A stretch of 17,960 nucleotides of DNA. Source: JAIKWW01 sp052169645 (GTDB lineage: Bacteria; Bacillota; Clostridia; Peptostreptococcales; Anaerovoracaceae). Every line of letters starts with the position of its first letter. Position 1 is the stretch's first letter. Below the pieces are notes generated by a model. That model was not told the origin of the DNA, ran no database searches, and saw only the letters and a list, made by a program, of their open reading frames with translations. This document shows, piece after piece, positions 8,791-16,487 of this stretch. The position numbers and the translations under genes are program-made. Where the stretch lies: NCBI GenBank assembly GCA_052169645.1, contig JBQNCA010000030.1, forward strand, positions 1 to 17,960, given 5' to 3'.

Positions 8791-9918
8791 ATGAATAATA
8801 TTAAAGTGTTTATCGTAGATGAATCATTGCCTTACATGAAATTCATGGAAGATGGTCTTTCAAAATATGAGTATTTAGAAATTATAGGGAGCTCCACCGA
8901 TTTTGCGGAGGCTCGTACCGGAATAGTTGCGTTGAAGCCTGACGTCGTGATTTGCGGCATTCGCCTCATGAATATTGACGGACTGAAATTTATCCGAAAA
9001 ATTATGAGGGAGCATCCTATAAAAATAATTACGGTGAGTACGGTGGAAACCGGCAAATATAAAGCTCTTTCTGCCGGGAGTATATCCTTTGTGCAAAAGC
9101 CTTCAGAAATGATAAAAGAGTCAAACGCCACATTTTTTATGGAGCTTGCATCAAATATAGTGCAAACTTCAAAGATGTCTTTAAATCAATTTCTCGGAGG
9201 AAAGATGCGAGAAAACAATTCTTTGAGAAAGCCTTCCGAAAAGGCGCCCAAGCCCGGTGAGCCGTCCGATGATAACTCATTGTCAAGCGGTTCGGGGTCG
9301 GGAGAACGCAGAGCTGATATGTTGACAATAAGTTCGAAAACAAGTAAAGAAGTTGTAATAGCTATAGGAGCCTCTACAGGTGGAACGGAGGCTCTTCTTG
9401 AGGTTCTGAGAGATTTACCGGAAAATACGCCGGGAATAGTTCTTGTTCAACACATGCCTTCAGGCTTTACAAGCATGTTTGCATCGAGGCTGGACAGCCT
9501 TTGCAAGATGTCCGTAAAGGAAGCGCAGAGCGGAGATCGCATAGAACAGGGGAAAATATTGGTAGCTCCGGGAAATCTGCAAATGCATGTCATAAATAAC
9601 GGATCGGGATACAGTGTAAGATGTGTTCCGGGCGATAAGGTCAGCGGACACAGACCGTCCGTCGATGCACTTTTCACCTCCGTAGCAAATGTGGTGGGAG
9701 CATCATCTATAGGAATCATCCTGACGGGAATGGGTGGTGACGGTGCTCAGGGACTGCTGGAAATGAAGAAGAAGGGTGCGTATACCATAGGTCAGAATAA
9801 AGACACCTGCGTAGTATACGGGATGCCTATGGTGGCGTTTAATTTAGGTGCGGTTTGTAAACAGCTTCCGTTAAAGGAAATTTCATCTGAAATAATGAGA
9901 CAGCTTTCCAAGATGTAA
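8791..9918 (+). CDS. cheB: CheB-type receptor methylesterase with a degenerate receiver domain
   Basis: The 375-residue protein has a receiver domain (about 3-125), a long Ser/Gly/Lys-rich linker (about 130-185) and a C-terminal methylesterase/deamidase domain (about 187-372). The esterase triad is intact: Ser195 in GASTGG, His221 in QHMPSGFT and Asp317 in GMGGDG. In the receiver the acidic pair is D10-E11 (VDES), Ser83 and Lys103 (QKP) are present, but the phosphoacceptor position is Gly56. LKPDVVICGIRLMNIDG aligns without gaps to B. subtilis LKPDVITLDVEMPVMNG, placing Gly where Asp54 sits. The usual Pro four residues later is also gone. Conventional activation by CheA phosphotransfer is therefore not expected, although catalysis should be possible. 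AAGGAG (8771-8776) lies 14 nt before the ATG, a long spacing. The family assignment is firm; its regulation is inference. Confidence 0.93.
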   Translation: MNNIKVFIVDESLPYMKFMEDGLSKYEYLEIIGSSTDFAEARTGIVALKPDVVICGIRLMNIDGLKFIRKIMREHPIKIITVSTVETGKYKALSAGSISFVQKPSEMIKESNATFFMELASNIVQTSKMSLNQFLGGKMRENNSLRKPSEKAPKPGEPSDDNSLSSGSGSGERRADMLTISSKTSKEVVIAIGASTGGTEALLEVLRDLPENTPGIVLVQHMPSGFTSMFASRLDSLCKMSVKEAQSGDRIEQGKILVAPGNLQMHVINNGSGYSVRCVPGDKVSGHRPSVDALFTSVANVVGASSIGIILTGMGGDGAQGLLEMKKKGAYTIGQNKDTCVVYGMPMVAFNLGAVCKQLPLKEISSEIMRQLSKM

Positions 9919-9949
9919 ATCATTTAGAGTTGACAGGATATGATTTGTT

Positions 9950-11584
9950 ATGAGTAATAATATAGAAAGCTACAGAGACAATCTTATATTTTCTTTGGAT
10001 ATAGGAACACGCTCCGTGGTAGGGATACTCGGAGTTGTGGCTGACGGAGTCTATAAGGTGCTCGACTATGAGCAGAGATTTCATCCTATAAGGGCTATGC
10101 GTGACGGTCAGGTTGAAGATATCGAATTGGTCAGTCGCATATGTAAAGATGTAAAGGAATCTCTGGAAAACAGGAACGGAATAAAACTGACAAGAGTTTC
10201 CATTGCAGCGGCGGGAAGAGCTTTGAAAACTGCAAAGGCTTCATATGCGCAGCCCTTGCCCGACGGTGAAGAAATCACCGTGGAAATGGTGAGAAATCTC
10301 GAATATTCGGCTATAGGAGCGGCTCAGGAAATATTTGAAAAAGAAATCGAAAATAATTCGGGAATGCTTTTTCAATGTGTAGGATACAGTATTTTACAAT
10401 ATTATATAGATGATTATAATATCAGCAATCTTGAGGGGCATAAAGGCTCTGAAATGAAGGTTGATATAATAGCTGCATTTTTGCCGTTCAGCGTTGTTAA
10501 GGGTTTGTACTCGGTTACCGCCCGTTGTGAACTTGAGGTATCAAATTTAACGCTCGAGCCTATCGCAGCGATAAATGTGATAGTTCCGCCCGATGTGAGA
10601 TTGCTCAATATAGCCATAGCGGATATAGGAGCGGGGACTTCGGATATTGCCATTTCAAGAAACGGCAGCATAGTTGCATATGATATGGCTACCATAGCCG
10701 GAGATGAAATTACGGAAGCTATCATGTCGATCTATCTTACAGATTTTGATACGGCTGAGCGCATAAAAAAATCTCTTTCTGAAGAGAGAATTGAAAAAAT
10801 AGAATTTGAAGATATTTTGGGAATAAAGTATAATTTTGATTCTTCGCAGATTATTGATGCTATAGAAGATACTGTAAACAGCTTGGCAAAGGCTATATCC
10901 GACAGTGTTATGAAATGCAACGAGGGTACACCTCAAGCGGTGTTTCTTATAGGTGGGGGGAGTCAGATACCCGGGCTTTGCAGAAAGGTTGCAATGAATT
11001 TGGATATGCAGCCTACAAGAGTCGCGCTGGGCGGAATGAAAAAGCATAAGCTGATAGAGCTTTGTTCAGAGGAGCTTCTCAATCCTGAATTTGTTACGCC
11101 TATAGGTATAGGCAATGTGGCATCGATGTATAAAGGAGCCGATTTTTTCTCCATAACCGTAAACGGCAGGCGTATAATGCTTATGCAGACAGGAACCATA
11201 AAGGTTTTGGATGCACTGCTGTTGGCAGGAATAAAAGCTACTTCCATGCTCGGACGTTCATCAAGAGGTATAGTTTATTTTATAGACGGTCAGAAACATC
11301 GACTGAGAGGTACTACTGCAATACCGGGAGAGGCACTTTTAAACGGAAAACCCGCCTCGCTTGAAACCGAAGTGAAGCAGGGCGATGTGCTGGTTATAAC
11401 GGAAGCGATTGACGGCTCGGATCCGTCGGTTCGCATTGCGGAGCTGCCTGAGCTCGATGAATATAAAGACATGGACATAAGCTTTTCCGTAAACGGTCAG
11501 ACGGTTTCACCGGATTATATAGTATCAATGATGGATGAAATAACGATTCTACCGGCGGATACGGATCAGGCTGATGTTCAATAA
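9950..11584 (+). CDS. FtsA-like actin-fold ATPase with C-terminal extension
   Basis: This 544-residue member of the FtsA branch of the actin/Hsp70 ATPase fold has phosphate-1 motif LDIGTRS (16-22), an FtsA-type 1C-like insertion (about 82-200, beginning RVSIAAAGR), phosphate-2 motif ADIGAGTSDIAI (224-235) and adenosine motif LIGGGSQIPGL (333-343). The ATPase core ends near 395. The remaining roughly 145 residues contain two short VNG-type beta-rich segments (ITVNGRR at 402-408; FSVNGQT at 512-518), which may be beta-grasp-like, and end in an acidic tail. The C-terminal amphipathic membrane-targeting helix of true FtsA is absent. It begins 31 nt after cheB, is probably the last gene of the che operon and is followed by a terminator. 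It is likely a paralogue of FtsA rather than the divisome gene; ftsZ is not adjacent. A role in positioning or assembling the chemotaxis/flagellar machinery is inference only. Confidence 0.85.
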   Translation: MSNNIESYRDNLIFSLDIGTRSVVGILGVVADGVYKVLDYEQRFHPIRAMRDGQVEDIELVSRICKDVKESLENRNGIKLTRVSIAAAGRALKTAKASYAQPLPDGEEITVEMVRNLEYSAIGAAQEIFEKEIENNSGMLFQCVGYSILQYYIDDYNISNLEGHKGSEMKVDIIAAFLPFSVVKGLYSVTARCELEVSNLTLEPIAAINVIVPPDVRLLNIAIADIGAGTSDIAISRNGSIVAYDMATIAGDEITEAIMSIYLTDFDTAERIKKSLSEERIEKIEFEDILGIKYNFDSSQIIDAIEDTVNSLAKAISDSVMKCNEGTPQAVFLIGGGSQIPGLCRKVAMNLDMQPTRVALGGMKKHKLIELCSEELLNPEFVTPIGIGNVASMYKGADFFSITVNGRRIMLMQTGTIKVLDALLLAGIKATSMLGRSSRGIVYFIDGQKHRLRGTTAIPGEALLNGKPASLETEVKQGDVLVITEAIDGSDPSVRIAELPELDEYKDMDISFSVNGQTVSPDYIVSMMDEITILPADTDQADVQ

Positions 11585-11673
11585 TAAAATATAGCAGTGA
11601 TTGTTTTGATGTAAAAAGAAAAACAATTGAAAACTTTAAATACCGTAATTTTTATTAAATTATAGGCTTATAA

Positions 11674-11716
11674 GACGAAATGCGTTGGTAAAAAGCGCCG
11701 AACAGCTTGAAATACC
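11674..11716 (+). repeat. Direct repeat copy 1 (43 nt, shared with 11763-11805)
   Basis: GACGAAATGCGTTGGTAAAA and the bases that follow recur 89 nt downstream with 38 of 43 positions identical. All five differences are C in this copy for T in the other, or G for A. The 3' half of this copy forms the left arm of the terminator at 11692-11740. Confidence 0.85.
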
Positions 11717-11740
11717 GGGTTGTACGGCGCTTTAATTTTG
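11692..11740 (+). terminator. Intrinsic terminator of the che operon
   Basis: AAAGCGCCG (11692-11700) pairs perfectly with CGGCGCTTT (11725-11733) across a 24-nt loop, and the stem is followed by AATTTTG. It lies 107 nt after the stop of the FtsA-like gene. The loop is long, so efficiency may be moderate. Confidence 0.65.
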
Positions 11741-11762
11741 TTTGAAAGCAGATTGAAAGGTG

Positions 11763-11805
11763 GATGAAATGCGTTGGTAAAAAGTGCTGAACAGCTTAAA
11801 ATATC
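11763..11805 (+). repeat. Direct repeat copy 2, without the terminator's right arm
   Basis: This second copy of the 43-nt element differs from copy 1 at five transitions. Two of them fall in the stem region (AAAAAGTGCTG instead of AAAAAGCGCCG), and no matching right arm follows. It therefore cannot form the terminator hairpin and looks like a decayed duplicate. Confidence 0.8.
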
Positions 11806-11842
11806 AACGTTAAATCATATATAGTTTTATTTAGAAAACAAG

Positions 11843-11870
11843 TAACATTATCCGACGGAGATTCCGATAT
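11843..11870 (+). promoter_or_regulatory. Candidate sigma-D (flagellar sigma) promoter for the flgM operon
   Basis: TAAC (11843-11846), a 16-nt spacer and TCCGATAT (11863-11870) resemble the sigma-D/sigma-28 consensus TAAA-N15-GCCGATAT (7 of 8 in the -10). A sigma-A-type TATAAT overlaps at 11868-11873 but lacks a convincing -35. Transcription would start near 11877, giving a leader of about 145 nt. In B. subtilis the flgM region has a sigma-D promoter, which supports the call. If correct, FlgM limits its own expression. Confidence 0.5.
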
Positions 11871-11876
11871 AATAAC

Positions 11877-12022
11877 ACCGTGTAAATACAAAATTAATAT
11901 TCTAAAAGATTAAAAATATTACTTAACTCACAGTTTAACGGGACGATATATATCTTAGAACGAAAAAAATGGGGGAATCCCTTATAGAGCAGGAAGGGTG
12001 TTAACCTGAGGAGGGAAATATT
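11877..12022 (+). promoter_or_regulatory. GGA-rich flgM leader, possible CsrA target
   Basis: This is the presumed 5' leader of the flgM operon; no gene is seen in it. A small hairpin pairs CCCTT (11979-11983) with AAGGG (11994-11998) around the loop ATAGAGCAGG, so an AGGA core lies at the loop-stem edge. Another GGA lies at GGGGGAA (11971-11977), and a third is in the ribosome binding site GAGGAGGG (12008-12015). Several GGA motifs including the Shine-Dalgarno site are typical of CsrA-controlled leaders, and csrA is the last gene of this operon. This is inference. Confidence 0.25.
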
Positions 12023-12358
12023 ATGAGAATAAATCCAAATGATGCGGCACTGCACATGAATAGATTAAATTCCGAGAATAAAAAGATTAACGAAAATAAA
12101 ACGGCAGAGTTGAATGAAGCCGCTGCGGCAAGCTTCGGCAATACTTTGGGTGCAGCAAGAATGGACAGAGTTTCTATCGGAAATAAAGAAATGAGTGACG
12201 ATGATTTTATCAGAGAACTTGCAGGAAGCATTTCGGCGGAGGTAAAGGCGGGAAAACCTCAGAACGTTTTGAATGATATAAAAATGCAGATAGCGCTCGG
12301 TGAATATGATATCAACGCCGATGACATAGCATCAAAAATACTTGGAGAGGGCAAATAA
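12023..12358 (+). CDS. flgM: Anti-sigma-28/sigma-D factor FlgM
   Basis: The 111-residue protein binds and holds the flagellar sigma factor until the hook-basal body is finished. The N-terminal half is hydrophilic and disordered-looking (Asn, Glu, Ala and Lys rich). The conserved sigma-binding part starts at DRVSIG (48-53) and continues through helices at about 60-108, including VKAGKPQNVLNDIKMQIALG (74-93) and the terminal NADDIASKIL (98-107). It is slightly longer than many FlgM proteins. GAGGAGGG sits 7 nt before the ATG. It is the first gene of the late flagellar operon, in the same position relative to flgN-flgK-flgL as in B. subtilis. Confidence 0.93.
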   Translation: MRINPNDAALHMNRLNSENKKINENKTAELNEAAAASFGNTLGAARMDRVSIGNKEMSDDDFIRELAGSISAEVKAGKPQNVLNDIKMQIALGEYDINADDIASKILGEGK

Positions 12359-12431
12359 TAAAGCAGGAACGTAGCTTTATATGTCTTATGGGTTTAACTG
12401 CAAATATAGGGCAGATTCAGGAGAATTATAT

Positions 12432-12899
12432 ATGGAAGCGTTTGGAAAATTTGTTGATTTAATGGAAGAATATGATGAGCTTCTTACAGAACTTCTGGAA
12501 ATTGAAGATGACAAGATACATGCAATCTCGCATGAAGAACTTGATTTGCTTAATGAATGTATCAGAGATGAAGAAGCCGGCATGCTTAAAATGAAAGGCT
12601 TGGATATGAGGAGAGATGCGATCACCGAAGAAATAGGATATGTAGGAAAAACTTTTAGACAGATCTTGGAAGTAGTGGCTGCAGATTACAGAGATGAACT
12701 GCAGCCTTTATTTAACTCCATATCAGAAAAAACACGCAGATTAAAGGATATTTCGGACAGCGTGCGAAATATGATTGAATCAAAGATGATATTGAATAAA
12801 AGTATGATAGAAAGTCTGAATAATCAGTCAGGCGGCATATATGACAAAAACGGGAGTCTCGTACAGGATTTTTCCGGAACACGAGACACATCCATTTAA
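12432..12899 (+). CDS. flgN: FlgN-family chaperone for hook-associated proteins
   Basis: The product has 155 residues from the ATG at 12432. That start is supported by AGGAG (12419-12423) 8 nt upstream. An in-frame ATG at 12381 would add 17 residues but has only a distant CAGGAAC. The protein is almost entirely helical and charged: residues 5-70 hold the FlgN signature pattern (LLTELLEIEDDKIHAISHEE and the helix after it), and 75-130 form a second long coiled-coil-like helix pair. The C-terminal 25 residues look flexible. FlgN binds FlgK and FlgL in the cytoplasm, keeps them soluble and delivers them to the flagellar export gate. The adjacent downstream flgK (17 nt gap) and flgL fit this. Sequence conservation in this family is low, so the call leans on context as well. 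Confidence 0.88.
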   Translation: MEAFGKFVDLMEEYDELLTELLEIEDDKIHAISHEELDLLNECIRDEEAGMLKMKGLDMRRDAITEEIGYVGKTFRQILEVVAADYRDELQPLFNSISEKTRRLKDISDSVRNMIESKMILNKSMIESLNNQSGGIYDKNGSLVQDFSGTRDTSI

Positions 12900-12916
12900 C
12901 AGGGGGATAATCCGAT

Positions 12917-15211
12917 ATGATAAGATCCACTTTTTACGGCTTTACAACAGCGTTGTCCGGATTAAAGGCAAGTCAGACATCATTGGATGTCATAGGTCAA
13001 AATATATCGAATACAAATACTGACGGTTATACAAGACAGAGAGCTTTACAGAACAGCCGTGCAGTTTCCATAACAAAAGAAAAATACGGTTCAAATAACG
13101 GTCCGCTTACAGGTCAGGGAACTAAAATAAATAAGATAGGTCAGATCAGAGATAATACGCTTGATACAAGATATAGGGTGGAAAATTCTTCGGTGGGCAG
13201 ATATAGTGCTGAGCTTAATTCTATGAAGGATATGGAATCCATATTTGATGAAGCTATAAAATCAGGAATGCGTAAATCCATAGGAAACTTTGAAAAAGCT
13301 TTTCAGAATTTGTCGCTTAATACAGGCAGCAATGAACATGATGCGCTGACTCGAGCATCTGCAGAATCAATGACAAAGCTTTTTAATCAATATTCCAGAC
13401 AGCTTTCGGATGCTTATAATGCAGATCTTTATGATTTTAAAAACGGATATGTGGCGGATGCGAATGATCTTCTTAGAAATCTTGCGGCGATTAACGGGAG
13501 CATACTCAGTGCGGAAGTTTCCGGAGGGAATCCTTTGGAGCTTTATGACAAAAGAAATACCATGCTCGATAAACTTTCTTCATATTTTGATATGAACTAT
13601 TATTATGAGGAAAAGACCTTGGCACCTAATATTCGTACGAGTATATTGCATGTGCAAATCAAGGATAAAGCAGGTGGATATATAGATGCGGTAAGCGGTC
13701 AGAAATTTGCTCAGTTCGGTGTGGATGCCGGAGTTAAGGCTCGAGTGGCATCCGTAAAGGACAGCATGGGCAAGCCTATTTTGGATGGGGGCGGAAACCC
13801 TATCACGAATCCTGTATTGCAAAAGGATTCTGAGGGAAATAATTTAGAAAAAACACTGTTAACCTTCAATATGGTAGATGATAAAAATAATCCGGTAAGA
13901 GCTACCTTTGACGGAAATCCGAACAGTAAGGATTATATCTATGCCGTAGAAAACGGATTTGATGCGAAAACAGGAAAAAAGTCTTATATATACGGAAGAA
14001 TTGAAAAAGGGGCTGACGGAAAGTTTTCTTTTAAAGAAGAACCTGCATACACGCCGCCTGCCGATAAGGAAATTCAATATCTTACATACGACAGCGGCTC
14101 TATAATGGATAATACCGTGTCGCTCAAGGTTTCAGCATTGACTGAAAATCCTACGGCTACCTATGAGTCCATAGAAGCGGAAATGTTTTCAAATGATAAA
14201 TCTTTTCCTATAGACCTTACTCCTGTTTACGGTACGGATGCTACAGGGATTCCGTTGGAAAAAAAGACCGCCGTCACCAACGGTATATTCTTCGGAGCAT
14301 TGAATATGTTAAATGCCGCCGGAGATTATGAGAAAGGCGGCTCCACGGTAAGAGGCTACAAGTATTATGTGGGAGCTTTGGATACCCTTGCCAATACAAT
14401 GGCTAAAGATATGAACAATCAAAACCGTGTCATAAAATATACCGCCAAGTTCAATGATATTGAAGCGGGGCAGGTTTTATACAATGTTGTCAATAAGACC
14501 GGTACAGGTGTCAATACCAAGTATGAGGATGTAACGGTAAATGCGGGAGAACAGTTGTATGCTATAAAGGACGGTGTAGACGGTGCGGGTAAACCTAAAT
14601 ATAAGTTAGGTACGATAAGTCTTGCAGCCGACGGCAAATCTTATAATTTCACACCTTATACCGGAGGCGGAGCTGCTGCTACCTATGTGTATGAAGAAAC
14701 CGACAGATTTGATGAAAGCAATGCTTTATTTACAACTACCGACGGAGTCAGCACCGAAGGTATAACCGCTGCAAATATGTCTCTTTCACATGCATGGTTG
14801 CAGGGACATACTAAAATTGTAAATTCAAATAAATATGTAGCGAGCAATGACGACAACTCCGGAGATAACAGCAATACTTTGAAATTTATAAAGCTTTTTA
14901 AAAAGAATACCAAATTCATGACGAAAAGCGACATAAATATTTTCACCGGCGGCTATGAAAATTTCCTTTCAGCCATGGGTGACACCTCGGCTTTGGATGT
15001 AAAAACTCAGTCTACAACTCAAAACAGCTATAATGTAGTGCTTCAAAGTATAGACAACGACAGGATGAGTGTATCGGGAGTAAGTATAGATGAAGAGGCT
15101 GTGGATATATACAGATTCCAGAGAGCCTATGAAGCATCCTCAAGAGTCATGACCACTATGGATGAAATGTTGGATAAGCTTATAAACAGTACGGGTGTTG
15201 TAGGCAGATAG
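12917..15211 (+). CDS. flgK: Flagellar hook-associated protein 1 FlgK, enlarged
   Basis: This 764-residue hook-filament junction protein is exported through the flagellar channel. The N-terminal D0/D1 region carries the rod/hook signature in SLDVIGQNISNTNTDGYTRQ (22-41). The middle conserved region YYVGALDTLANTMAKDMNNQ (483-502) and the C-terminal D0 coil (about 700-757, with RFQRAYEASSRVMTTMDEML at 733-752) are present. Its length is well above the roughly 500 residues of B. subtilis FlgK. The surplus is in the surface-exposed middle (about 240-450 and 505-650). Two parts of the surplus resemble each other: 340-378 and 547-582 share YA(V/I)..G.D...K..Y..G.I...ADGK..F. The ribosome binding site AGGGGGAT precedes the ATG. 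Export depends on FlgN, encoded directly upstream. Confidence 0.96.
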   Translation: MIRSTFYGFTTALSGLKASQTSLDVIGQNISNTNTDGYTRQRALQNSRAVSITKEKYGSNNGPLTGQGTKINKIGQIRDNTLDTRYRVENSSVGRYSAELNSMKDMESIFDEAIKSGMRKSIGNFEKAFQNLSLNTGSNEHDALTRASAESMTKLFNQYSRQLSDAYNADLYDFKNGYVADANDLLRNLAAINGSILSAEVSGGNPLELYDKRNTMLDKLSSYFDMNYYYEEKTLAPNIRTSILHVQIKDKAGGYIDAVSGQKFAQFGVDAGVKARVASVKDSMGKPILDGGGNPITNPVLQKDSEGNNLEKTLLTFNMVDDKNNPVRATFDGNPNSKDYIYAVENGFDAKTGKKSYIYGRIEKGADGKFSFKEEPAYTPPADKEIQYLTYDSGSIMDNTVSLKVSALTENPTATYESIEAEMFSNDKSFPIDLTPVYGTDATGIPLEKKTAVTNGIFFGALNMLNAAGDYEKGGSTVRGYKYYVGALDTLANTMAKDMNNQNRVIKYTAKFNDIEAGQVLYNVVNKTGTGVNTKYEDVTVNAGEQLYAIKDGVDGAGKPKYKLGTISLAADGKSYNFTPYTGGGAAATYVYEETDRFDESNALFTTTDGVSTEGITAANMSLSHAWLQGHTKIVNSNKYVASNDDNSGDNSNTLKFIKLFKKNTKFMTKSDINIFTGGYENFLSAMGDTSALDVKTQSTTQNSYNVVLQSIDNDRMSVSGVSIDEEAVDIYRFQRAYEASSRVMTTMDEMLDKLINSTGVVGR

Positions 15212-15214
15212 AAA

Positions 15215-15253
15215 TAATTTTACAAAGTTCCTAACCGATGTTTTGTAAAATTA
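15215..15253 (+). other. Perfect 12-bp-arm hairpin between flgK and flgL
   Basis: TAATTTTACAAA (15215-15226) and TTTGTAAAATTA (15242-15253) are exact reverse complements around a 15-nt loop. No U-run follows, so it is not a standard terminator. It could stabilise mRNA ends, adjust the flgK:flgL ratio or act as an operator. TAAT-N15-ACCGATGT (15215-15241) within it also resembles a weak sigma-D promoter for flgL. Confidence 0.6.
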
Positions 15254-15281
15254 CAAAAATTTTCTTTAAGGAGAAAACGAT

Positions 15282-16358
15282 ATGTATACCAGAATCACAT
15301 CAAATATGATGATGTCTAAATATAAAACCAATATGACACAGACCATGTCGGATTTGAGCGCTGCCGGGGATGCAGTTATGAATGAGCGCAAATATCAGAA
15401 TGATTATGAGGATCCGGTAAGTGCAACGAGAGCCTATCAGTATAGAAGAGAGCTTTCAAGAAATGAGGATTACTCGGAAAACAGCTCTCAGATAAGCTCG
15501 ATGCTCGTTTCAAGAGAATCCATAGTCCAGACATTGTCCGAAATGGGACGTACAGTTAAAAGTAATATACTGGGAGCGGTTACGGACACTCAGAGTCCGG
15601 AATCACGCAAGGCATTTTCTCAGCAGATTGAACAGATACAGAAGGCTGCTATACAGTCGCTTAATACCTCTTACGGAGATAAATTTATAATGGGCGGAAC
15701 CTGTACGGGTAAAGTTCCTTTTGCCTTGCAGGAGGACGGGACTGTAACTTACAGAGGAGTTCCCGTTGACGGTGTTTCCAAAACCGACATCAAAAATTAT
15801 CATGACGGACTTATGACTCAGGCTGAGTTCCAAAAGCTCAAAGCTGATAATATGAAACGTTTGAGAGAATATGATGTTGAAAAACAATATGCCGATTTGG
15901 GCTTCGGTTTGGAATATGATGAAAAGGGAGAGGTCAACTCAAACAGTGCTTTCAACATGGTTTTGAACGGAATATCATTTCTCGGCTTCGGTCAGGACAA
16001 ACACGGAAATTCCAAGAATTTCCTTCAACTTATGGGAGATGTAGCGAAGGCGCTGGACAAAGAACAAGCACCGTATGATGCGGAGCATATAAAGGAATTG
16101 TCCGAAAATTTGGAAAAATGTGCCACTGATATAACCATACAGATGACTCAGCTGGGCAGCGACAGAAATTTTATGAAAACAACCATAGACAGATTGTCAA
16201 GTGTTGATTTGAATCTCAAGTCGAAGCAAAACGACACCGAGTTTCGTGATCCTGCAGATGTAATAACAGATTTTCAGGCATCAAATTATACCTACAGAGC
16301 TGCATTGCAAATAGGAACAAAGATTTTGTCGCAGTCATTCTTAGACTATATGCGCTGA
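15282..16358 (+). CDS. flgL: Flagellar hook-associated protein 3 FlgL
   Basis: The 358-residue flagellin-like protein forms the second ring of the hook-filament junction. The N-terminal coiled region (1-130) starts with RITSNMMMSKY (4-14), as in FlgL and flagellin, and includes DPVSATRAYQYRREL (44-58). The FlgL-specific segment YGDKFIMGGTCTGKVPF (131-147) matches the family's YxFxGT...PF pattern. The C-terminal helix pair (about 265-315 and 325-358) ends in the flagellin-type tail SQSFLDYMR. AAGGAG lies 8 nt before the ATG. A flagellin would be longer or different in the middle, and the position directly after flgK supports FlgL. It is a probable FlgN client. Confidence 0.93.
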   Translation: MYTRITSNMMMSKYKTNMTQTMSDLSAAGDAVMNERKYQNDYEDPVSATRAYQYRRELSRNEDYSENSSQISSMLVSRESIVQTLSEMGRTVKSNILGAVTDTQSPESRKAFSQQIEQIQKAAIQSLNTSYGDKFIMGGTCTGKVPFALQEDGTVTYRGVPVDGVSKTDIKNYHDGLMTQAEFQKLKADNMKRLREYDVEKQYADLGFGLEYDEKGEVNSNSAFNMVLNGISFLGFGQDKHGNSKNFLQLMGDVAKALDKEQAPYDAEHIKELSENLEKCATDITIQMTQLGSDRNFMKTTIDRLSSVDLNLKSKQNDTEFRDPADVITDFQASNYTYRAALQIGTKILSQSFLDYMR

Positions 16359-16487
16359 TTGTAGGCAGAGGTTGTTAAAATTCATGTTTTATAAATTAAA
16401 TTAAACATGATTCGGAGAAGAAACCTTTTAAAGAAAGACTGACAGTTATGTTAATGTTAAAAGATAATGCTACAAGGAGGAATGAAT

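Noticed and set aside
11674..11805. Two-copy direct repeat as a CRISPR remnant
   Set aside because: There are only two copies, with a 46-nt spacer, no cas genes nearby, and one copy is part of a terminator.
16382..16410. TCATGTTT/AAACATGA hairpin after flgL as a terminator
   Set aside because: The 8-bp AT-rich stem has no U-run and the operon continues into yviE; at most a minor mRNA structure.
16439..16468. CTGACA-N18-GATAAT as a promoter for yviE
   Set aside because: The start site would fall on the ribosome binding site (16474-16480), leaving no usable leader.
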